From positions 248,001 through 312,000 of the forward strand of contig CAWANF010000006.1 of the NCBI GenBank assembly GCA_963783355.1: DNA of 64,000 nt, written 5' to 3'. The translations under genes and the position numbers were made by a program. The notes under the pieces were generated by a model. It saw only the letters and a program-made list of their open reading frames with translations. It was not told the DNA's origin and made no database searches. This DNA is from CAWANF01 sp963783355. Its GTDB lineage: Bacteria; Bacteroidota; Rhodothermia; Balneolales; DATFMH01. Positions 36,046-45,064 of this stretch are shown here, one piece after another. The first letter of the stretch is position 1; every line of letters begins with the position of its first letter.

Positions 36046-36240
36046 ATGTTAGGAGTAAAAGTTAAAGATAACGAAAGTATCGACCGTGCCATCAATCGTT
36101 TCAAGAAAATGATTACGCGTTCACGCATCATGGTTGAGTATAAAGAAAGACAGCAATATACGAAACCTTCTGAAGAACGTCGCGAAGCAATGAAAAAGAG
36201 TGTTCGTGATGAAAGACGCCGTCAAAGGGACGAATACTAG
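36046..36240 (+). CDS. rpsU: 30S ribosomal protein bS21
   Basis: A 64-residue basic protein matching bS21 along its whole length: MLGVKVKDNESIDRAINRFK at the N-terminus, then YKERQQYTKPSEERRE and an Arg/Lys-rich tail. It binds the 30S subunit near the anti-Shine-Dalgarno end and affects translation initiation. It is a single-gene unit transcribed divergently from the ABC-F gene and convergently with radA. In Bacteroidota bS21 is one of the proteins that sequester the 16S rRNA tail, which agrees with the scarcity of Shine-Dalgarno sites in the window. Confidence 0.97.
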   Translation: MLGVKVKDNESIDRAINRFKKMITRSRIMVEYKERQQYTKPSEERREAMKKSVRDERRRQRDEY

Positions 36241-36310
36241 GCTTTTTTCAGAAATGATGACATCTAACAATAATGGAGTATCCCACAAAATATTTTCGCG
36301 GGGAGGTGGA

Positions 36311-37672
36311 TTAGAAGAGTTTTCGTAAGACATCGTTGATATTGGATACTTCAATGATTTCGAGTTTCTGGGCTTTAGAGTGATAGTTATTTGCTTTCGG
36401 TATGATAACAGACTCAAAGCCCATTTTTTTTACCTCATTTACCCGTTGCTCTATCTGATTTACGGCACGGACTTCCGCTCCCAGTCCTACTTCACCCACA
36501 AAAGCTATTCGATCTCTAATCGGTTTGTCCAGCAAACCCGAAACAATAGCCGCCACAATGCCGATATCGCAAGCCGTTTCAGTAAGCTTAAGTCCGCCGG
36601 CAACATTCAAAAAAACATCTTGGTTAGCCAGCTGATATCCACAGCGTTTCTCCAATACCGCCAAAAGTAATGATAGCCGCCGCTGATCAAAAGCACTGGA
36701 GGTCCGCTGCGGCATCCCATAACTGCTGGTTGAAACCAGGGACTGAACTTCCAGCAACAAAGGACGGGAACCTTCCATGGAACAAACCACAACATTGCCG
36801 CTTACGGATCCGTCATAATCAGATAAAAACAATTGAGAAGGATTGGTCACTTCCTTCAGGCCATCACCGGTCATTTCGAAAACACCAATTTCGTTAATGG
36901 AACCAAACCGGTTTTTCAGGCTTCTGAGAATCCGGAAACTGTAGTTTTTATCCCCTTCAAACTGCAATACGGCGTCAACCATATGTTCAAGAACGCGCGG
37001 ACCGGCCAAATCGCCATCTTTTGTGACATGGCCGATTGCAAGTGTTGTAATATGATCTTGCTTGGCAAGTTGAATGAGCATGGATGCACATTCCTTGATT
37101 TGTGTCACATTACCGGGCATGCTTTGAATTTCAGGGCGATAAATGGTCTGAATGGAATCGATAACCAGTAAGTCGGGCCTCAATTTCCGTGCCTGCTCGA
37201 TGACTTTGTTGAGATCTGTTTCCGTATAAACATGCAAATGTGGCTGATCAACACCGAGGCGATGTGCACGCTGTTTTATCTGAACCGTTGATTCTTCGCC
37301 CGAACAATATAAAATTTTTAGTTCCGGATTGGCTTTAGCTACCTGAAGAGTCAGCGTACTTTTGCCAATGCCGGGATCCCCTCCAAGCAGGACAAACGAT
37401 CCGGGCATAAAACCATTTCCAAGCACCCGGTCCAACTCTGCTATCCCTGTTGACATCCGAATAGATTCTTCAAATTGAATCTCACTCAGTTTCATAGGAT
37501 GGGGTGTTTCTATGCCCGGTAAACGAGCTTTATGATTTCCGCTTTCCCCGTTTTTTTGTTCGGTCACCTCTTCAAACGTATTCCACTGGTGGCATGAGGG
37601 ACAATTCCCGAGCCATCGACTCGATTTAAACCCACATTCGGTACATAAAAAATGCGTCTTCGTTTTAGCCAT
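36311..37672 (-). CDS. radA: DNA repair protein RadA
   Basis: A 453-residue RecA-like ATPase used in homologous recombination and branch migration. The N-terminal zinc finger CTECGFKSSRWLGNCPSC has the C-x2-C...C-x2-C pattern. The Walker A motif is GGDPGIGKSTLTLQ and Walker B is DLLVIDSIQTI; the RadA-specific KNRFG motif appears in SLKNRFGSINEIG. The C-terminal part is the Lon-like domain, with PQRTSSAFDQRRLSLLLAVLEKR. The start ATG shares one base with the stop of the upstream membrane protein gene (TGATG), so the two are cotranscribed. It lies convergent with rpsU. Confidence 0.96.
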   Translation of the reverse strand: MAKTKTHFLCTECGFKSSRWLGNCPSCHQWNTFEEVTEQKNGESGNHKARLPGIETPHPMKLSEIQFEESIRMSTGIAELDRVLGNGFMPGSFVLLGGDPGIGKSTLTLQVAKANPELKILYCSGEESTVQIKQRAHRLGVDQPHLHVYTETDLNKVIEQARKLRPDLLVIDSIQTIYRPEIQSMPGNVTQIKECASMLIQLAKQDHITTLAIGHVTKDGDLAGPRVLEHMVDAVLQFEGDKNYSFRILRSLKNRFGSINEIGVFEMTGDGLKEVTNPSQLFLSDYDGSVSGNVVVCSMEGSRPLLLEVQSLVSTSSYGMPQRTSSAFDQRRLSLLLAVLEKRCGYQLANQDVFLNVAGGLKLTETACDIGIVAAIVSGLLDKPIRDRIAFVGEVGLGAEVRAVNQIEQRVNEVKKMGFESVIIPKANNYHSKAQKLEIIEVSNINDVLRKLF

Positions 37673-38808
37673 CAGAGAGAAATTTTTGCTTTCTCGTCGT
37701 TTACCATTTCCACATTATTGCCGTTGTTATCATTGGGATTATTTCTATCAGACATCGTGTCGACTACCGATCGATTCAAATACCAGGTTGTCGCCATCAT
37801 CCCTAACCCAATGCTAATGTAATAACTGATTAAACGCCACATGAAAACTGAAATTCCGATGAATCCCTTATTATACATCAGCGGCCCCTGGAAGATAGCG
37901 AATAATCCTTCCATTCCCCCACTTCCTCCGGGCGTTGGCATAAATAAACCAGCCAGATTCATGGCGGCGCTTCTCATGAATGATAAAGCAACATCAGCCG
38001 GAACAAAACTCAACACAACGATGGTCGGCAGCCATATGCGGGCCAGCCACGACATAGATGACAGGAAAAATGCTTTAATTAAAAATGAAACCGGCTTATT
38101 CTTTAATTCAAGAGATGTTTTTTCCAGTGAATCTGCTTCTTTTTGTACGCGATCCTGGAATCTTCTTAAAAATGGCAGCCTGAATATAACCCGGATCGTT
38201 TTTTTTAACAGAGCCGGATTCCCCAATACGGCATAAGCCAAAAATGAGGCGTAGGCAAGAAGGGCAAAATAGATGATAAACATCACCCCCTGTCCTACCC
38301 ATCCGATATTCTCAGGTATCACATTAAAATAGAACCCGGCAATAAAAAGCAGCGGGATAATCAAAGTGAACCAGAACATATCCAGAACCATGGCATATAA
38401 TACGATGGCCGTCGATTGTCCCAGGTTAAGCTCTTCTTTAGACATTGCGTAGGTGGCCATTGGAGCGCCACCTATCGAAGATGGAGTTATTGCTGAAGTG
38501 AAATCCCAGACGAGGACTATTCGAAACGAGGCAAGCCAGCTAATTTTCTTTTCAGCCAGGTAACGAATTTTTGCTGCAGAGAACCAAACTCTCAGGAAAG
38601 AAACGACCAATGCAATCAATAAGCCGGGCAGACGCTTGAAAGCCAAATGTTCAAAAATACCAGGCGTATAAGTATAATAAATAACCACAGCCATCCCCAA
38701 TACACTCAGGGATAAAGAGGTAATCAAGTATTTAATAGAAAAATAATTTTTCGGATCGTCTTTTCTATCTTGATGACCGACAGTTATTTTTTTTTCGTCT
38801 TTACTCAT
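37672..38808 (-). CDS. LPG synthase transmembrane-domain family protein (UPF0104-like flippase)
   Basis: A 378-residue integral membrane protein with seven or eight helices. It resembles the transmembrane domain of lysylphosphatidylglycerol synthase MprF and the AglD/UPF0104 family: SLRVWFSAAKIRYLAEK-like N-terminal segment, FTSAITPSSIGGAPMATYAM in the middle and LFMPTPGGSGGMEGLFA near the end. The ITPSSIGG and TPGGSGG loops are family signatures. These proteins are thought to flip lipids or transport lipid-linked molecules, though most members are uncharacterised; a lipid-linked glycosylation role is a guess from the nearby glycosyltransferases. Its stop overlaps the radA start by one base. 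Confidence 0.82.
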   Translation of the reverse strand: MSKDEKKITVGHQDRKDDPKNYFSIKYLITSLSLSVLGMAVVIYYTYTPGIFEHLAFKRLPGLLIALVVSFLRVWFSAAKIRYLAEKKISWLASFRIVLVWDFTSAITPSSIGGAPMATYAMSKEELNLGQSTAIVLYAMVLDMFWFTLIIPLLFIAGFYFNVIPENIGWVGQGVMFIIYFALLAYASFLAYAVLGNPALLKKTIRVIFRLPFLRRFQDRVQKEADSLEKTSLELKNKPVSFLIKAFFLSSMSWLARIWLPTIVVLSFVPADVALSFMRSAAMNLAGLFMPTPGGSGGMEGLFAIFQGPLMYNKGFIGISVFMWRLISYYISIGLGMMATTWYLNRSVVDTMSDRNNPNDNNGNNVEMVNDEKAKISL

Positions 38809-39272
38809 ACAGTATAATAATGCATAAACAGGCGATTGAAAATCAATCGACTTTTCCAGCCCGATAAAGAAGACACTTTCAGAAAATTATTAACATTTCC
38901 TCAAAATGGTTCGAAAATTTGAATTGCATGATATCCGAAAAGACCATTTCAATGGTTCCGGTACTAATAATCCGCAATCATTTTATTCTGAACAGATTAG
39001 ATCAGAACAATATTTCAAGGCTTAAAGCTGTTCAAGATACTATTTTTAGTCTTTCAAAGTAGTGCCTATCTAATTCTCTAACTATCTGTCTTGTACTGAA
39101 ATAGATGAATATAAAAATTAGTATACGACATGAATGTTAAATAGTTATGTGGAAAAAGTATCCGATATCTAATATAGTCAGATAGTAGTCACGGTAAAAT
39201 CTTCCTGCTAATAAATGAAAAGCCCCTCAGATTTCGCTGAGAGGCCTTTCAAAAAATTTTATAAAATTGGGA
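38809..39272. other. Intergenic region between the flippase and aldolase genes
   Basis: This 464-base gap lies between the 3' end of the aldolase gene and the 5' end of the flippase gene, both on the minus strand. It must hold the promoter for the flippase-radA unit. It is AT-rich and contains the aldolase terminator at 39222-39245. Nothing coding and no complete RNA gene was recognised; the only tRNA-like element is a lone T-arm-like sequence. Confidence 0.5.
39222..39245 (-). terminator. Terminator of the class I aldolase gene
   Basis: On the minus strand GCCTCTCAG and CTGAGGGGC form a 9-bp stem with one G-U pair around a six-base loop, followed by TTTTCATTTATT. It lies 28 bases beyond the aldolase stop. 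Confidence 0.8.
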
Positions 39273-40349
39273 TCAGGCAATAGTTACCTTATCATCAAGA
39301 TAAACGTCCTGAATCAGGTTAAGCAGCTTAACCCCTTCATCCATTGGACGCTGGAAAGCTTTACGGCCACTGATTAATCCCATACCACCGGCACGTTTAT
39401 TAATGACGGCTGTTTTTACAGCATCGGCAAAGTCGTTTTTGCCTGATGCACCACCTGAGTTAATCAGTCCGGCACGTCCCATATAGCTGTTTGCAACCTG
39501 GTAACGTGTTAAATCAATTGGGTTATCAGAGGTTAATTCAGTGTAAATGCGTTCATCGAGTTTTCCATAACTTGAATTCCCGGTATTCAGAGCTTTAAAA
39601 CCACCATTGGTAGTCGGTAATTTTTGTTTAACAATATCAGCCTGAATGGTAACACCAAGATGATTAGCCTGACCGGTCAGATCGGCTGAAACGTGATAAT
39701 CGACACCATCTTTTTTGAATGCATTATTTCTGGTATAGCACCAAAGAATGGTTGCCATACCCAATTCATGGGCATAAGAAAAAGCTTCGGCAACTTCTAC
39801 AATCTGGCGATCAGATTCTTCAGAACCAAAATAAATGGTGGCACCTACAGCTGCTGCTCCCATATTATAAGCATCTTCAATGGTACCAAACATTATCTGG
39901 TCGAAAGTGTTCGGGTAAGTCAACAGCTCATTGTGGTTAATTTTTACAATGAAAGGTATACGGTGAGCATATTTGCGTGAAACAGATGCCAACACACCGA
40001 AGGTTGAAGCCACAGCATTACAACCGCCGTCAATAGCCAATTTCACAATATTTTCGGGATCGAAATAATCCGGGTTTTTTGCAAAAGACGCGCCGCCGGT
40101 ATGTTCAACACCCTGGTCTACTGGCAAAATAGATAAATAACCTGTACCGCCTAAACGGCCATGATCAAACATTTTTTGAAGATTACCAAGTACCAGGTTA
40201 TTACGATTTGAATGATACCATATATCCTCAACATAATTTGGTCCCGGAATGTGTAATCTATCTTTAGAAATCGTTTTACACGTATGACCTAACAACTTTT
40301 CAGCGTCAGCACCTAACATTTCTTCGATGCTCTCAATCGCTAATGACAT
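39273..40349 (-). CDS. fbaB: Class I fructose-bisphosphate aldolase (DhnA/FbaB type)
   Basis: A 358-residue enzyme of the DhnA-type class I aldolase family, which cleaves fructose 1,6-bisphosphate to dihydroxyacetone phosphate and glyceraldehyde 3-phosphate by a Schiff-base mechanism. Recognisable parts are YLSILPVDQGVEHTGGASFA near the start, IVKINHNE, MGAAAVGATIYFGS and NSGGASGKNDFADAV near the end, with residues for phosphate binding. The frame also contains an ATG at 40379, but the ATG at 40349 is preceded by AGGAGG at 40357-40362, a strong Shine-Dalgarno site, so I chose it. A terminator follows. The gene is alone, with dusB divergent. Confidence 0.9.
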   Translation of the reverse strand: MSLAIESIEEMLGADAEKLLGHTCKTISKDRLHIPGPNYVEDIWYHSNRNNLVLGNLQKMFDHGRLGGTGYLSILPVDQGVEHTGGASFAKNPDYFDPENIVKLAIDGGCNAVASTFGVLASVSRKYAHRIPFIVKINHNELLTYPNTFDQIMFGTIEDAYNMGAAAVGATIYFGSEESDRQIVEVAEAFSYAHELGMATILWCYTRNNAFKKDGVDYHVSADLTGQANHLGVTIQADIVKQKLPTTNGGFKALNTGNSSYGKLDERIYTELTSDNPIDLTRYQVANSYMGRAGLINSGGASGKNDFADAVKTAVINKRAGGMGLISGRKAFQRPMDEGVKLLNLIQDVYLDDKVTIA

Positions 40350-40356
40350 ATATTTT

Positions 40357-40362
40357 CCTCCT
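40357..40362 (-). promoter_or_regulatory. Shine-Dalgarno site that fixes the fbaB start
   Basis: The minus-strand AGGAGG lies seven bases before the ATG at 40349, at normal spacing. Such strong sites are rare in Bacteroidota, so it supports the shorter fbaB start and suggests high translation. Confidence 0.6.
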
Positions 40363-40546
40363 GATTCATTAAATGGCAAAAGGTTTTAAATTATCATTAA
40401 ATATACGTTTTCCAATTTGAAATACATATTTAAATCGGTCTAATTTCATCGAGACGAAATAAGAAAACGGCTGTAACCGCTTTTTTTTAACGTTTCTAAA
40501 TTGCCTGTGGTATTAATTCTTAATTAAAAGTCGTATTTTCAAGTCT

Positions 40547-40554
40547 TATTTTTG
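40547..40554 (+). promoter_or_regulatory. Possible -7 promoter element for the dusB gene
   Basis: TATTTTTG fits the Bacteroidota TAnnTTTG -7 consensus and lies about 63 bases before the dusB start. No convincing -33 TTTG at 19-21 bases upstream was found, so this is only a candidate. Confidence 0.25.
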
Positions 40555-40616
40555 AATCGAACAATACAAAAATCACATCATTTGGTTTCTTCAACAATAA
40601 AAAATAATCCCGTTTT

Positions 40617-41609
40617 ATGAATATCGGTACCATCGATCTCGGAAGCCGGCCATTATTTCTGGCACCTATGGAAGACGTCACGGATTCTCCATTTCGCCTG
40701 ATTTGTCGAAAAAAAGGTGCCAGTATTGTTTACACCGAATTTATCAGCTCGGAAGCGATTATACGTGAGGCCGATAAATCTCTGCATAAAATGGAATTTC
40801 TGGAAGAAGAACGTCCGTTTGGAATTCAAATTTTCGGAGGAAGAGAAGAAGCCATGCATGATGCCGCTAAAATAGCGGAAGAAAACAAGCCCGATTTAAT
40901 CGATATCAACTTCGGCTGTCCTGTTTTCAAAGTCGTCAATAAGAATGCCGGCTCCGCTTGTCTCAGAGATCTTGCTCTGATGGAACGTATGGCGGGCAGT
41001 GTGGTTGATGCCGTTGAAAATATACCTGTCACTGCCAAAACGAGACTGGGATGGGACGATGACACCATCAGAATACGGGAAGTGGCCCTTATGCTTCAGA
41101 GTGTCGGAATTAAAGCGCTGGCGATTCATGCCAGGACCCGGAATCAAAAATACAAAGGGAATGCACGCTGGGAATATTTTAAGTACCTGAAAGATACTCC
41201 CGGACTGGAAATTCCAATCATTGCCAATGGAGATATTACAAGCCCTCAAATTGCAAAGAAAATATTCGACGAATCCGGCGTTGACGGTGTGATGATGGGA
41301 CGCGCAGCGATTGGTAATCCCTGGATTTTCGAACAAACCCGTCATTACCTTAATACGGGTGAACTTCTACCCGAACCAACGATTCAGGAACGAATAGAAT
41401 TATGTGCGGAGCAATTACAAAAATCGGTTACACATCACGGTGAACGACGCGGTATCATAATGATGAAAAAACATTACGGCGCTTACCTGAAAAATATTCA
41501 CAACGGGAAAAAATTACGTGCTGAAATCATGCTGCAGAACGAGCTTCAACCTATTCTCGAATTGTTGCTGAACTTTAGTGATAATGATATCTTTGCTGTA
41601 GCTTCCTGA
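40617..41609 (+). CDS. dusB: tRNA-dihydrouridine synthase DusB
   Basis: A 330-residue FMN-dependent TIM-barrel enzyme that reduces uridine to dihydrouridine in tRNA. The barrel begins LFLAPMEDVTDSPFR, and the DusB pattern INFGCPVFKVVNKNAGSACL, TAKTRLGWD, IHARTRNQKYKG, NGDITSP and MMGRAAIGNPWIF appears in order. The Cys of AGSACL is the likely catalytic acid. The C-terminal helical domain of about 80 residues binds tRNA. The gene stands alone, divergent from fbaB; the next plus-strand gene starts 123 bases later. Confidence 0.93.
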   Translation: MNIGTIDLGSRPLFLAPMEDVTDSPFRLICRKKGASIVYTEFISSEAIIREADKSLHKMEFLEEERPFGIQIFGGREEAMHDAAKIAEENKPDLIDINFGCPVFKVVNKNAGSACLRDLALMERMAGSVVDAVENIPVTAKTRLGWDDDTIRIREVALMLQSVGIKALAIHARTRNQKYKGNARWEYFKYLKDTPGLEIPIIANGDITSPQIAKKIFDESGVDGVMMGRAAIGNPWIFEQTRHYLNTGELLPEPTIQERIELCAEQLQKSVTHHGERRGIIMMKKHYGAYLKNIHNGKKLRAEIMLQNELQPILELLLNFSDNDIFAVAS

Positions 41610-41732
41610 TAAAATAATACTTCTACTGTCAATTCATTATTTCCATTTCTATTAAAGAATAATAACACCGGTTCCTTTTAAGGTTATGTAAATTTTTACT
41701 AGACAGCTACCTTAAATAAAGGAGAATCGATT

Positions 41733-42209
41733 ATGCAAGCTAAAAGCAGATTCCTGTCATCGATAGTTGGTTTACTGCTTCTATTGCTCTCTGCACCCCA
41801 CATAAATGCCCAGCAAATGGGGCAGCAGGCTATGTTGCAGCAACGAATGAACCAACAAATGCAAGAGATGACGCAGCGAATGAACCAGGTCATGAACCGA
41901 TCTCACCAGTTATCGCAAAATATGGCCCAGAATATGCAAAAGCATCAGCAACAAAACCAAAACCAAATGGCTGAGCAATTTCGTGTAATGCAACGAATGA
42001 GTGAATCTCTGGGTACTATGGCGGAACATATGAAGACGACCATGGAACGATATCAGGCTATGACTCTTGACCACCAAATGTTACGTGAGCGTGATATGGA
42101 ACAGGATATGGACAAAATCCGGGAACATATGAATACCATGACACAACAGATGGAAGAGACCCTCCAGATAATGGAACGTCTTCATAAAAAACTGCAAATA
42201 CACAAATAA
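41733..42209 (+). CDS. Secreted methionine- and glutamine-rich coiled-coil protein
   Basis: A 158-residue protein with a clear signal peptide (hydrophobic core 8-20, cleavage near INAQQ). The mature part is almost entirely helical and unusually rich in Met (23 residues) and Gln. From about residue 28 on, Met recurs at spacings of three to five, which would put a methionine stripe along a coiled coil. Family unknown. Periplasmic metal-responsive helical proteins such as CpxP/Spy have a similar build, so binding of copper or another soft metal is a reasonable guess. It is 17 bases before a beta-barrel gene and probably cotranscribed with it. Confidence 0.75.
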   Translation: MQAKSRFLSSIVGLLLLLLSAPHINAQQMGQQAMLQQRMNQQMQEMTQRMNQVMNRSHQLSQNMAQNMQKHQQQNQNQMAEQFRVMQRMSESLGTMAEHMKTTMERYQAMTLDHQMLRERDMEQDMDKIREHMNTMTQQMEETLQIMERLHKKLQIHK

Positions 42210-42226
42210 CTCTAAAACATACAGGG

Positions 42227-43069
42227 ATGAATACCCTGAAAATAAAATTTTTGCTAGTCTTCATTACGGCGGGAATATTTTCTGTTATTCCTGCCGTTTT
42301 TTCTTTAGCTAATGCACAGAGTATTACTTATCACGGCTCTGCACAATATTCAACCGGCAATTATATCTTCACGGATCGTACCAACAGCTATTATTTATTT
42401 AACGGACTTACCCTATCGGGAAAATACTTTCAGATGACGGTCACCCTTCCCGTTATTCATCAAAACACTTCTTTTATTTCTTATTTGGGTCCTATTGTAA
42501 TACCTACGGGTGGAAAACAAAGTGGCATGGTCGTTAACAGAAAAGGCAAAAACAGAGTCACAATTGTGGATACTTCCGGCATTCAAAAATCTGGGGTGGG
42601 AGATCCAAACCTACACTTCGATTTGTTATTGGCCGGAAAAAAAGGAAATACGTCAATTCATCTTCTGGCCGATATGAAGTTTCCTGTAGCTTCATTCGAC
42701 AGTGGTTTCGGAACCGGTGAATGGGATTACGGGGCCGGACTTTCGGTGAATCATCGTGCCGGGCGATTTTTCATTTTTGCGGATGCCACGTACTGGATTC
42801 TCGGAGATCCTCCCGATCTTAAATTGATTGATCCTGTTTCTTACGGTATCGCAACCGGTTATTTAATCCCTGCAACAAAACTGGGAATTATGGCTTCATT
42901 TTCAGGGTCAACGAAAATTATTGACAATGTAGATCCGCCGGCTTATATAGGTCTTGGCATAAATCTTCAAGCTGCACAAGGTATCGGATTGAGCCTGGGT
43001 TCCACATTCGGACTTACCAACTCTACTCCTGACTTTTCGCTTACTTTCGGATGGTCCGTAACCTTATAA
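42227..43069 (+). CDS. Outer-membrane beta-barrel protein (transporter-like)
   Basis: A 280-residue protein with an N-terminal signal (about 4-29, cleavage near LANAQ) and a mature part made of alternating hydrophobic beta segments ending in LTFGWSVTL, the C-terminal aromatic/hydrophobic strand typical of outer-membrane barrels. It looks like the family of short Bacteroidota and Proteobacteria barrels annotated as putative transporters near aromatic-compound or metal genes. No substrate can be named. It follows the Met-rich protein by 17 bases. Its stop at 43067-43069 overlaps the serS stop on the other strand (TTATAA), so the genes converge with no spacer. Confidence 0.72.
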   Translation: MNTLKIKFLLVFITAGIFSVIPAVFSLANAQSITYHGSAQYSTGNYIFTDRTNSYYLFNGLTLSGKYFQMTVTLPVIHQNTSFISYLGPIVIPTGGKQSGMVVNRKGKNRVTIVDTSGIQKSGVGDPNLHFDLLLAGKKGNTSIHLLADMKFPVASFDSGFGTGEWDYGAGLSVNHRAGRFFIFADATYWILGDPPDLKLIDPVSYGIATGYLIPATKLGIMASFSGSTKIIDNVDPPAYIGLGINLQAAQGIGLSLGSTFGLTNSTPDFSLTFGWSVTL

Positions 43070-44332
43070 ATATTCCGAATTCATATAATGCTGCAAAACA
43101 ACCGGGACTTTCACCCTTCCATCTTCCTGCTGATACGTTTCGATAATTGCAGAAACCACGCGGGGCAGTGCTAAACCGGAACCATTCAATGTGTGAGCCA
43201 TCTGAATTTTCCCATCTTTATCACGGTAACGAAGCATCATCCGCCGTGCCTGGAACGATTCGAAATTAGAACAGCTGCTAACCTCAAGCCATCGCTGCTG
43301 CCCCGGACTCCAAACTTCTAAATCATACTTCTTGGCCTGGGTGAAACCCATATCAGCCGTACACATTAACAATACATGATATGGCAGTTCCAGGGCTTTT
43401 AACAAGTCTTCTGCATCTTCACGTAATGCCTCCAGTTCGTCGTACGAATGATCGGGATGCACAATTTTTACCAGTTCCACCTTGTCAAATTGATGCAAGC
43501 GGTTCAATCCGCGGACATCCTTACCATAAGACCCGGCTTCCCGGCGCCAGCATGGAGTATAAGCCACGTATTTCACAGGCAAGTCATCTTCCTGTAATAT
43601 TTCATCACGATGAAAATTGGTAACGGGTACTTCTGCTGTCGGAATCATATAAAATTGATCTCTCGGAACGGTATACATCATATCTTCTTTATCGGGTATT
43701 TGTCCTGTTCCGCGGGCAGAATCCTCATTAACGACATACGGTGCCTGAAGTTCCTTGTATCCTTTTGCTATGGCACTATCGAGGAAAAAATTGATTAAAG
43801 CTCTTTGCAGCCGGGCCATCGAACCCACATAAAACGGAAATCCGGCACCGGTCACCTTAACTCCCCTTTTGAAGTCTATCCAGTCATTCTCGTCGGTCAA
43901 TTCCCAATGCGGACGCAACCATTTTTCCTTTTTGGGTTCTCCCCAATTAAAATAAACGACATTATCATCTTCAGAATGGCCAACAGGCACACTTGTGTGA
44001 GGGACATTCGGTATGCGCAATAATAAATCCAGTCTTTGTTCCTGGATCTTATTTAGTTCTTCATCCAACGACTTAATTTTTTCCTTCAGAGAAGCCGTTT
44101 CACGAATCATTTCCTGAGCTTCATCCTTTTTGCCCTCGCCCATTAACCGGCCAATTTGTTTCGCTTTTGTATTACTTTCATTTCGTACGTTATCGACCTC
44201 CTGAACCATTGAACGCCATTTTGCATCTAACTCCAAAACGAGATCAACAACGCTGGTTTCCTTTTCTCCTTTTGCAAGCATTCCCTGTTTAACAACTTCA
44301 GGATTTTCACGAATGTAAGTAATATCTAGCAT
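43064..44332 (-). CDS. serS: Serine--tRNA ligase
   Basis: A 422-residue class II aminoacyl-tRNA synthetase. The N-terminal coiled-coil arm (about 30-110) is followed by the catalytic core with motif 2 in CWRREAGSYGKDVRGLNRLHQFDKVE (residues around the TxxR loop) and motif 3 in NGSGLALPRVVSAI. The tail PVVLQHYM is the usual C-terminal end. It charges tRNA-Ser and tRNA-Sec with serine in the cytoplasm. The gene is the end of a convergent pair with the barrel gene and is divergent from the Lrp-like gene across about 200 bases. No T-box leader is visible. Confidence 0.97.
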   Translation of the reverse strand: MLDITYIRENPEVVKQGMLAKGEKETSVVDLVLELDAKWRSMVQEVDNVRNESNTKAKQIGRLMGEGKKDEAQEMIRETASLKEKIKSLDEELNKIQEQRLDLLLRIPNVPHTSVPVGHSEDDNVVYFNWGEPKKEKWLRPHWELTDENDWIDFKRGVKVTGAGFPFYVGSMARLQRALINFFLDSAIAKGYKELQAPYVVNEDSARGTGQIPDKEDMMYTVPRDQFYMIPTAEVPVTNFHRDEILQEDDLPVKYVAYTPCWRREAGSYGKDVRGLNRLHQFDKVELVKIVHPDHSYDELEALREDAEDLLKALELPYHVLLMCTADMGFTQAKKYDLEVWSPGQQRWLEVSSCSNFESFQARRMMLRYRDKDGKIQMAHTLNGSGLALPRVVSAIIETYQQEDGRVKVPVVLQHYMNSEYL

Positions 44333-44438
44333 GTTCTTATCGGACTTCTGAATTTAATTTAACCGTTAATAATTCAACCAAAGATAAAAGAGTTTATAGT
44401 AGAGATGTAGTTTTTTTTTGAATTTCTTAAAAGATTAT

Positions 44439-44449
44439 GAGGTAACCTC
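44439..44449. promoter_or_regulatory. Palindrome in the serS-Lrp divergent region
   Basis: GAGGT-A-ACCTC is a perfect 5-bp dyad with one central base, 86 bases upstream of the Lrp-type gene. Together with the larger dyad at 44474-44491 it could be an operator; the regulator is unknown. Confidence 0.25.
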
Positions 44450-44473
44450 TAATATAATTTCTTGATAACCTAA

Positions 44474-44491
44474 AATATTAAAGTTAATATT
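44474..44491. promoter_or_regulatory. Candidate Lrp operator
   Basis: AATATTAA-AG-TTAATATT is a perfect 8-bp inverted repeat with a two-base spacer, 44 bases upstream of the Lrp/AsnC-like gene. Lrp-family regulators often bind AT-rich dyads near their own promoter, so autoregulation is a natural inference. serS could be affected too, being divergent. Confidence 0.4.
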
Positions 44492-44535
44492 GGATTTAAT
44501 TTTATAATTAAGCCACGTTTTCAAATTTTATTTAT

Positions 44536-45012
44536 ATGAGCCATAATCTGGATGAAATTGACATCTCCATTCTAAACCATCTTCAAAAGGATGGACGCGC
44601 CCAGCGTAACAAAATCGCCGATAAAGTTCATTTGTCTGTCCCATCGGTGTCAGAGAGAATGCGCAAACTTGAAGAGAAAAACTTAATCGAAGGATATTAT
44701 GCCGTATTGAATTCGAAGAAATTTCATTTCGATATTACCGGATTTATCTTCGTTGAAGTGGATGGATCATCAAATTATACGAAATTCGTCCAGAATACAA
44801 TTAAAGAACCGGAAGTTTTAGAATGCCACTCAATAACAGGTGATGGTTCTCATATTTTGAAAATTCGCACTAAAAATACCGTTTCCCTTGAACAGCTTTT
44901 ATCCAAAATCCAATCCTGGGAAGGTGTAAAAAGAACTCGTTCGAATGTAGTTTTATCTTCATTTAAGGAAACAAGGGAATTGCATATAACCGACGAAGAT
45001 TATCCTTATTAA
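44536..45012 (+). CDS. Lrp/AsnC-family transcriptional regulator
   Basis: A 158-residue regulator with an N-terminal winged HTH (about 6-56: DEIDISILNHLQKDGR and VHLSVPSVSERMRKLEEKNLI) and a C-terminal RAM/AsnC ligand-binding domain (about 68-145; ITGDGSHILKIRTKN is the typical turn). Such proteins form octamers and respond to amino acids. The effector cannot be inferred. It is likely autoregulated through the dyads upstream. The neighbour genes, serS on one side and a frameshifted gene on the other, do not indicate a pathway. Confidence 0.92.
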   Translation: MSHNLDEIDISILNHLQKDGRAQRNKIADKVHLSVPSVSERMRKLEEKNLIEGYYAVLNSKKFHFDITGFIFVEVDGSSNYTKFVQNTIKEPEVLECHSITGDGSHILKIRTKNTVSLEQLLSKIQSWEGVKRTRSNVVLSSFKETRELHITDEDYPY

Positions 45013-45064
45013 AACCTTTTTGAAAAACAAATTCACTGGAATTTTTATTGTACGGGATTAATAA

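Noticed and set aside
38908..38920. GGTTCGAAAATTT, resembling a tRNA T-arm loop
   Set aside because: No matching acceptor, D or anticodon stems could be built around it in the AT-rich gap.
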